NCBI RefSeq assembly: GCF_051020985.1 | Contig: NC_135001.1 | Span: 15,369,896-15,433,895 of the forward strand | Reading direction: 5' to 3' | DNA: 64,000 nt | Origin: Nomia melanderi | Taxonomy: Eukaryota > Arthropoda > Insecta > Hymenoptera > Halictidae | Shown here: positions 61,101-64,000 of the stretch, piece by piece | Layout of the letters: every line of letters begins with the position of its first letter | Position numbering within the stretch: the stretch's first letter is position 1 | Made by a program: the position numbers and the translations under genes | The notes under the pieces: model-generated | The model's database searches: none | What the model saw: only the letters and a program-made list of their open reading frames with translations | Told to the model about the DNA's origin: nothing

Positions 61101-64000
61101 AACAGAATTTGTTCTTAGGAAATTTCATTAAAAAAATGAACATTAAAATTTGAAGTAACTTCACAAGGGACACTGTTGAGTGTGATAGGTTGATTTTTAT
61201 GAAACTTACACGTGGAGAAATTATTGGAAGATATTTTACACGCACTTTTTGTAGCTGCTGATGAAAAAAATTATCCTTAAACATGAGAATAGAAAACATA
61301 TTTTTCGAATATTTCACTAACTTCTTTTGTTACTCGATGAAAGAAGTTTTGTAATAATAATTGTTTTTTATGCGGTAACAACTAACGATTATGTACAAAT
61401 GGTTTGTAACATCAAATTCAAACAGTTAAATAACTTATTAATTATTAATTTGACCGATTCTCAGTACGGTTAGTGTTAATCAATTATTGATATTCCAAAA
61501 GCATTGAATACTCGAATTGATCTTGAGAATAAATAGTTTCGCTTAAATACTATAATGTATGTCTAAAGAAACTGGAAATAATCTATTGTTACAATTTTTA
61601 TAGGAATCACACATTAATCGTATTAAATGCTCGGCAGTTCTAGTGTTAAGTATGGATGTGCGGTCTTACAAACCTCTAAGTATATAAGCTATCGTGGATT
61701 TCGAAACCAGTGAAATTTTCGTTCTACAGTTTATAACATTGCTATGTAGAGATATTTAAATAAGTAAAAACAATCTCGATTTTTCCCGGTTAAATGATAG
61801 TACAAAGGGTTAAAATGTTGAAGAAACAATAATGACCAGCAGCTTTGGTCTTTACACATCTTATTGCGTACGAATCGATAAAGTGACAAGCTAACTTTTC
61901 CTCCCTATGGTTTCACCATCGATCGTTGACTCTCGTGAGTATTCCGGGGTACATCGACAATACCTTGCCGGTCATTCGATTATTCCGACTCTGTCGCCAA
62001 TGAGAAATTCTTTTTTTTTCCCGTTTGCTGGAAATGAAATTTCTTCCCTTGTGACGCGCGACGATGCAATACCGTTGAAAATCGTAGCTCTTAACCATCA
62101 CGATACGAAAGGCAAGACTTAATATGGTGTATGAAGGAGACTTTAGACCATCATGTCAGTGGAAAGCCTTGCTGATGAAAAAATTCCAGGAACATTATCT
62201 GGCTTCGGATCTTTACAGGAAAAAGATTAAATACAGTCTATGCAGTAAGAACGTGTGCAGTAAAATTTTTAGCTGGATCTAGTTATCGTAAACATTCTTG
62301 AGAAATTAGAAATTCTTAATGTTCTCCTGCAATAAATAAATATACATTGAATTTTGTTTTTACACGATAGATATGTAAATTCGTGTAAAAAATATACTTC
62401 ACCTATAGAAAAATGTAGATTGGTTACAGACTTACGAAACCAGCAAAATAATACAATAAATGAAAATTAAATTAAAATTCTAACGTATGAAAATTGATGT
62501 TAGAATATGGGTAATTGCACGAAATAAAAACAAATTAAGTAAAAAGAAAATGAATTTTTGTTTTTAATTCGTGTTAAATTGAAGAAATTGTGTAAAAAGA
62601 CAAATGATTCCTGTCAAAACAGGAATATTTGTAAAACATATTTTTCTCATGTATAATTGCTTGGTATCTTTTGGGAATACTGTCCATTAATTTGGCACCG
62701 AATTTTTTCTATAAATCACCACGTTGATCGAATTTGTTGAATTGTATTTAATTCTGCCGATTCCGTATATATAATAACGTATCAGACTCATGGTGAAAAT
62801 TTCTGACAGAGTTTAACAAACGTAAATATTACTGAATTCTTTTGAATTCAAATGAAACATTATTCTTCTGTTATCAATTATTAATAACAATTTATTACAC
62901 TATAGAGCAAACATATACATAGAATATGAATTTTTCTCTTTTTTTTCTATGTCTATATCTATGCTATGTCTGTTTCCTCTAAGGTATAATAATTGATAAC
63001 AAATAAATAATATTTAATTTAAATTTTAAAAATAGAGTAATAAATTCGTAATGACAGAGTAGTTCTACCGATTATAGTTGAGAAATAAATCATGGGGCAA
63101 GGGGTAACTCAATATTATCATTGTAGAGTGTATCATTGTAAAGATCAGTTCACTATTACTGTATTATTCGCTATTTTTTACTTTATATAGAGCAATGAAA
63201 ATAATGGTTACCGCACTCGGTAAATCATAGATAAATCTACACACCTCTGGAATGGTAAATGTTTGTATAGAAATTTCAAAAGTAAAACTGTCCATAACAT
63301 TGAAAATTGTTGTTAAATGTCTTTTATATCAATTTATTTTACACGACAAGATGAAACATTTGGAAAGGTTGTTATAACACAAATAAATATGTAGATTGCG
63401 AGTTCTAACTTCCTAAAGTTTATAGTTCGTTCGTAGCGGGACGAGTTAGTGCGAATAAACAAAACTTCCGCGTGCTTCGCATGTTAACTATCCGAAGAAC
63501 GTGAATTTGATTCTGTCGCGACGTAAGTGGTAGGTAGTCACGTGTCTTTGTTTACAGTTACTGATTCGACTCGTTGAATAGATTACAGCAACGATTTGAT
63601 TGTGCAGAGTTGTATGAGCTGCTCATTGACCAAATCAATTACTTTCACTTTTTTCATTTTAGTCTTTATTATTAAAGATATTATTAGCTCATAACTTTTC
63701 ATACTTAAAATAAATTTCCTTGTTATCGAGTATTGTACCATGAAACAACAAATATTCTGTTGACCATGCGAAACTCGCCGTAAATAAAATTACTTAGAAG
63801 TTATGTTCTTTTATACCTTTTACATATTCTTTAGACTAAAGCTATATCTGTAATAATGAAGTGAAATACGTTCTACAATGCATCACTTTTTTCTAGTTTT
63901 TGTTTTGTGGAGTTCTGGCTAATGAGTGACTCATATACAAGTAGAAGAGGGGGTACGAATAGGAAACAGGGTAAAAATATGAGACATCAAAGTTTTGACT
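58104..64000. other. AT-rich intergenic DNA to window end
   Basis: No gene recognised. Contains degraded MITE pieces (about 58833; 61438-61649) and a half foldback-like piece at about 61164-61260. Short open frames have no known homologs. Confidence 0.5.
61438..61649. mobile_element. TTAA MITE, family C, degraded copy
   Basis: The interior matches 45700-45870. The right end GGCAGTTCTAGTG meets TTAA at 61646-61649. The left terminus is decayed. Confidence 0.6.

Overview
The window is insect nuclear DNA, most probably from a hymenopteran (a bee, wasp or relative). The evidence is AT-rich intergenic sequence, intron-bearing genes, a replication-dependent histone array with 3' stem-loops, a six-exon insect odorant receptor, and many small TTAA-flanked repeats. 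The species cannot be fixed from sequence alone.

Layout. (1) 88-3295, minus strand: a seven-exon RRP1/Nop52 gene for ribosomal RNA processing. (2) 4109-4936: TTAA-flanked MITEs, one nested in another. (3) 5471-41622: the histone array. One unit reads H2B> <H4 H3> H1> <H2B H2A> <H4. It occurs once at 5471-18625 and again at 19046-36755. The second copy is longer because it carries a decayed 4.1-kb copia element. A third, partial unit (39050-41622) keeps only H2A> and <H4. In total there are 16 intact histone genes: H1 x2, H2A x3, H2B x4, H3 x2, H4 x5. Each has a conserved 16-nt 3' stem-loop. Each unit also carries a dead Tc1-like transposase fragment at its left end and a decayed serine-protease relic at its right end. 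A 3'-truncated jockey-like retrotransposon lies between units 2 and 3. (4) 41623-47299: gene-poor, repeat-rich DNA. (5) 47300-53418, plus strand: an odorant receptor gene whose six exons join without a frameshift into 409 codons, with a TTAA MITE in intron 3. (6) 53419-64000: no gene recognised; it holds a 383-bp foldback element and other repeats.

The histone genes supply all five replication-dependent histones. H4/H3 and H2B/H2A are divergent pairs sharing promoters, while the 5'-most H2B, the last H4 and H1 stand alone. Repeat copies are a mosaic: some stretches are almost identical and others clearly diverged, which suggests uneven gene conversion. The standalone H2B encodes a different N-terminal tail from the paired H2B, and the standalone H4s encode a different second residue from the paired H4s. 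I found no clear new multi-gene system. The most interesting signals are the two-isoform organisation, the stem-loop loop variants, the half-dead promoter of the third H2A, and the mosaic history around the copia insertion.
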